This document shows, in pieces, positions 63,124 to 64,000 of a stretch of 64,000 bases of DNA. Where the stretch lies: the NCBI RefSeq assembly GCF_014656435.1, contig NZ_BNCK01000002.1:1-64000 (forward strand), written 5' to 3'. Every line of letters begins with the position of its first letter. Within the stretch, counting starts at the first letter, position 1. A program made the position numbers and the translations under genes. This stretch comes from Thalassotalea marina (GTDB lineage Bacteria; Pseudomonadota; Gammaproteobacteria; Enterobacterales; Alteromonadaceae). The notes under the pieces were generated by a model. The model was not told the origin of the DNA, ran no database searches, and worked only from the letters and a program-made list of their open reading frames with translations.

Positions 63124-64000
63124 ATGACATTAAATTTATCTTCTAAAACAATAATCACCGGCATTTCAGTTTTTATATTTTTATTATATTTGCTTGGTGT
63201 CTATTGGAGTTTTGAGCCTGAGCAATTTGATATAAAAGCTGAGGTAACTAAAGATGCGCAGGCACAAAATGTATCTCCCGTGGTTGGCTATGCTACAACA
63301 ACGGCTTTAATTAGAGTCACGGAAACTTTAGTAAATAAGCCGGGTGGCTATTTGGCGAATGATGCGTTACCACCTTCAGTATTTTTAGACAATATACCTG
63401 CATGGGAATTTGGCGCATTAGAGATGATTCGAGATATGGCGTTAATCATGCGTCAAGAATTCAGTCGCTCTCAATCTCAGTCAATGGAAAATGCTAATCT
63501 TAAAATTGCACAGCCTCAACTTAATATAAACCATAGAAGCTGGGCAATGCCCAGTGCTGAAAATGAATACCAAAAGGCTGTTGCTGCACTTTATGCATAT
63601 CGCAAAGAATTAGCCGATGTTAGTTCACAATCGGGGCAATTTTACGCTCGAGCTGACAATTTGCGCGATTGGTTACAAGAAGTAACTAAAAGGTTAGGTA
63701 GCTATTCTCAACGTTTAAGTGCAAGTGTTGGCCGAGAACAATTAAATGTTGATTTAGCAGGCGATAATGTTGCTCAGCAGTCAACTCGCAATGCCTCTAG
63801 TCTGGAACTAAAAACCAGTTGGTGGAAAATTGATGATGAATTTTATGAAGCTCGTGGAGCGACCTGGGCGCTATTACATTTTTTAAAAGCTATAGAGATA
63901 GATTTTAAAGATGTATTGGAAAAGAAAAATGCCCGCGTGAGTTTGCAGCAAATTATTCGAGAATTAGAAGCTAGCCAAGAAACAATTTGGAGCCCAATGA
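63124..64000 (+). CDS. DUF2333 family protein (partial, runs off the window)
   Basis: 292 codons visible, with no stop before the window end. ATG 63124 behind GGAGAG. One TM near the N-terminus (IITGISVFIFLLYLLGVYWS), then the conserved DUF2333 core (GGYLANDALPPSVFLDNIPAWEFG, MIRDMALIMRQEFSRSQSQS), with a long helical continuation. Function unknown, probably envelope-associated. The last part is outside the window. Confidence 0.88.
   Translation, partial: MTLNLSSKTIITGISVFIFLLYLLGVYWSFEPEQFDIKAEVTKDAQAQNVSPVVGYATTTALIRVTETLVNKPGGYLANDALPPSVFLDNIPAWEFGALEMIRDMALIMRQEFSRSQSQSMENANLKIAQPQLNINHRSWAMPSAENEYQKAVAALYAYRKELADVSSQSGQFYARADNLRDWLQEVTKRLGSYSQRLSASVGREQLNVDLAGDNVAQQSTRNASSLELKTSWWKIDDEFYEARGATWALLHFLKAIEIDFKDVLEKKNARVSLQQIIRELEASQETIWSPM

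Overview
The window is a stretch of chromosome from a marine gammaproteobacterium of the order Alteromonadales, most like Colwelliaceae (Colwellia/Thalassotalea). This is inferred from low GC, protein style and gene order: glnA-ntrBC next to typA; rpmE/priA/ftsN/hslVU; yihY-pip-dtd-fabY; dnaB-alr-yjbQ and zur-dusA. No database search was possible, so the genus is a guess.

Layout. 1-1115: the 3' end of a 23S rRNA gene, then six decayed or internally deleted 5S rRNA-like copies with terminator hairpins in a ~168-bp tandem array; no intact 5S is visible. 1164-9400: epmA, a MerC-like membrane protein behind a Zur-like site, ntrC/ntrB, a DUF4124 protein, glnA (sigma-54 promoter, two NtrC sites) and typA. 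9448-19044: small genes, DUF2959 lipoprotein, yihY, pip, dtd, a spermidine-synthase-like protein, a FabY-like GNAT-hotdog fusion, and an NfeD/SPFH/SPFH operon. 19191-28503: XRE regulator, hutC/hutI with a palindromic operator, two c-di-GMP-type proteins (one degenerate in both domains), rraA and an HBM chemoreceptor. 28587-38430: M3 peptidase, hslVU, ftsN-like, priA, rpmE, then an ECF sigma/membrane anti-sigma/DUF4097 operon. 38736-41242: dnaB and alr.

The main discovery is at 41439-55750. The gene yjbQ is cut in two: its last 54 codons lie at 41274-41438 and its first 86 codons at 55751-56008, both on the minus strand. About 14.3 kb of foreign DNA sits between them, bounded by a repeated ATC. 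The cargo is a GHSAG serine hydrolase facing a three-gene operon: a 1945-aa protein, a 1425-aa protein, and a membrane protein with a C-terminal His...Gly-Cys domain. I recognise neither giant protein. An IS256-family remnant and a truncated secreted ORF lie at the right end.

56135-64000: CheX-like phosphatase, zur, dusA, a 43-aa membrane peptide and a psp-type envelope-stress cluster (secreted 90-aa protein, PspA, PspC, membrane protein), the peptide and the cluster each behind a sigma-54-like promoter, with a rhodanese (sseA) between them. Then come an enoyl-CoA hydratase, a PCu(A)C copper chaperone and a DUF2333 gene running off the end.

The core genes serve nitrogen assimilation, translation, proteolysis, replication restart and envelope stress. 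The island is the accessory part.
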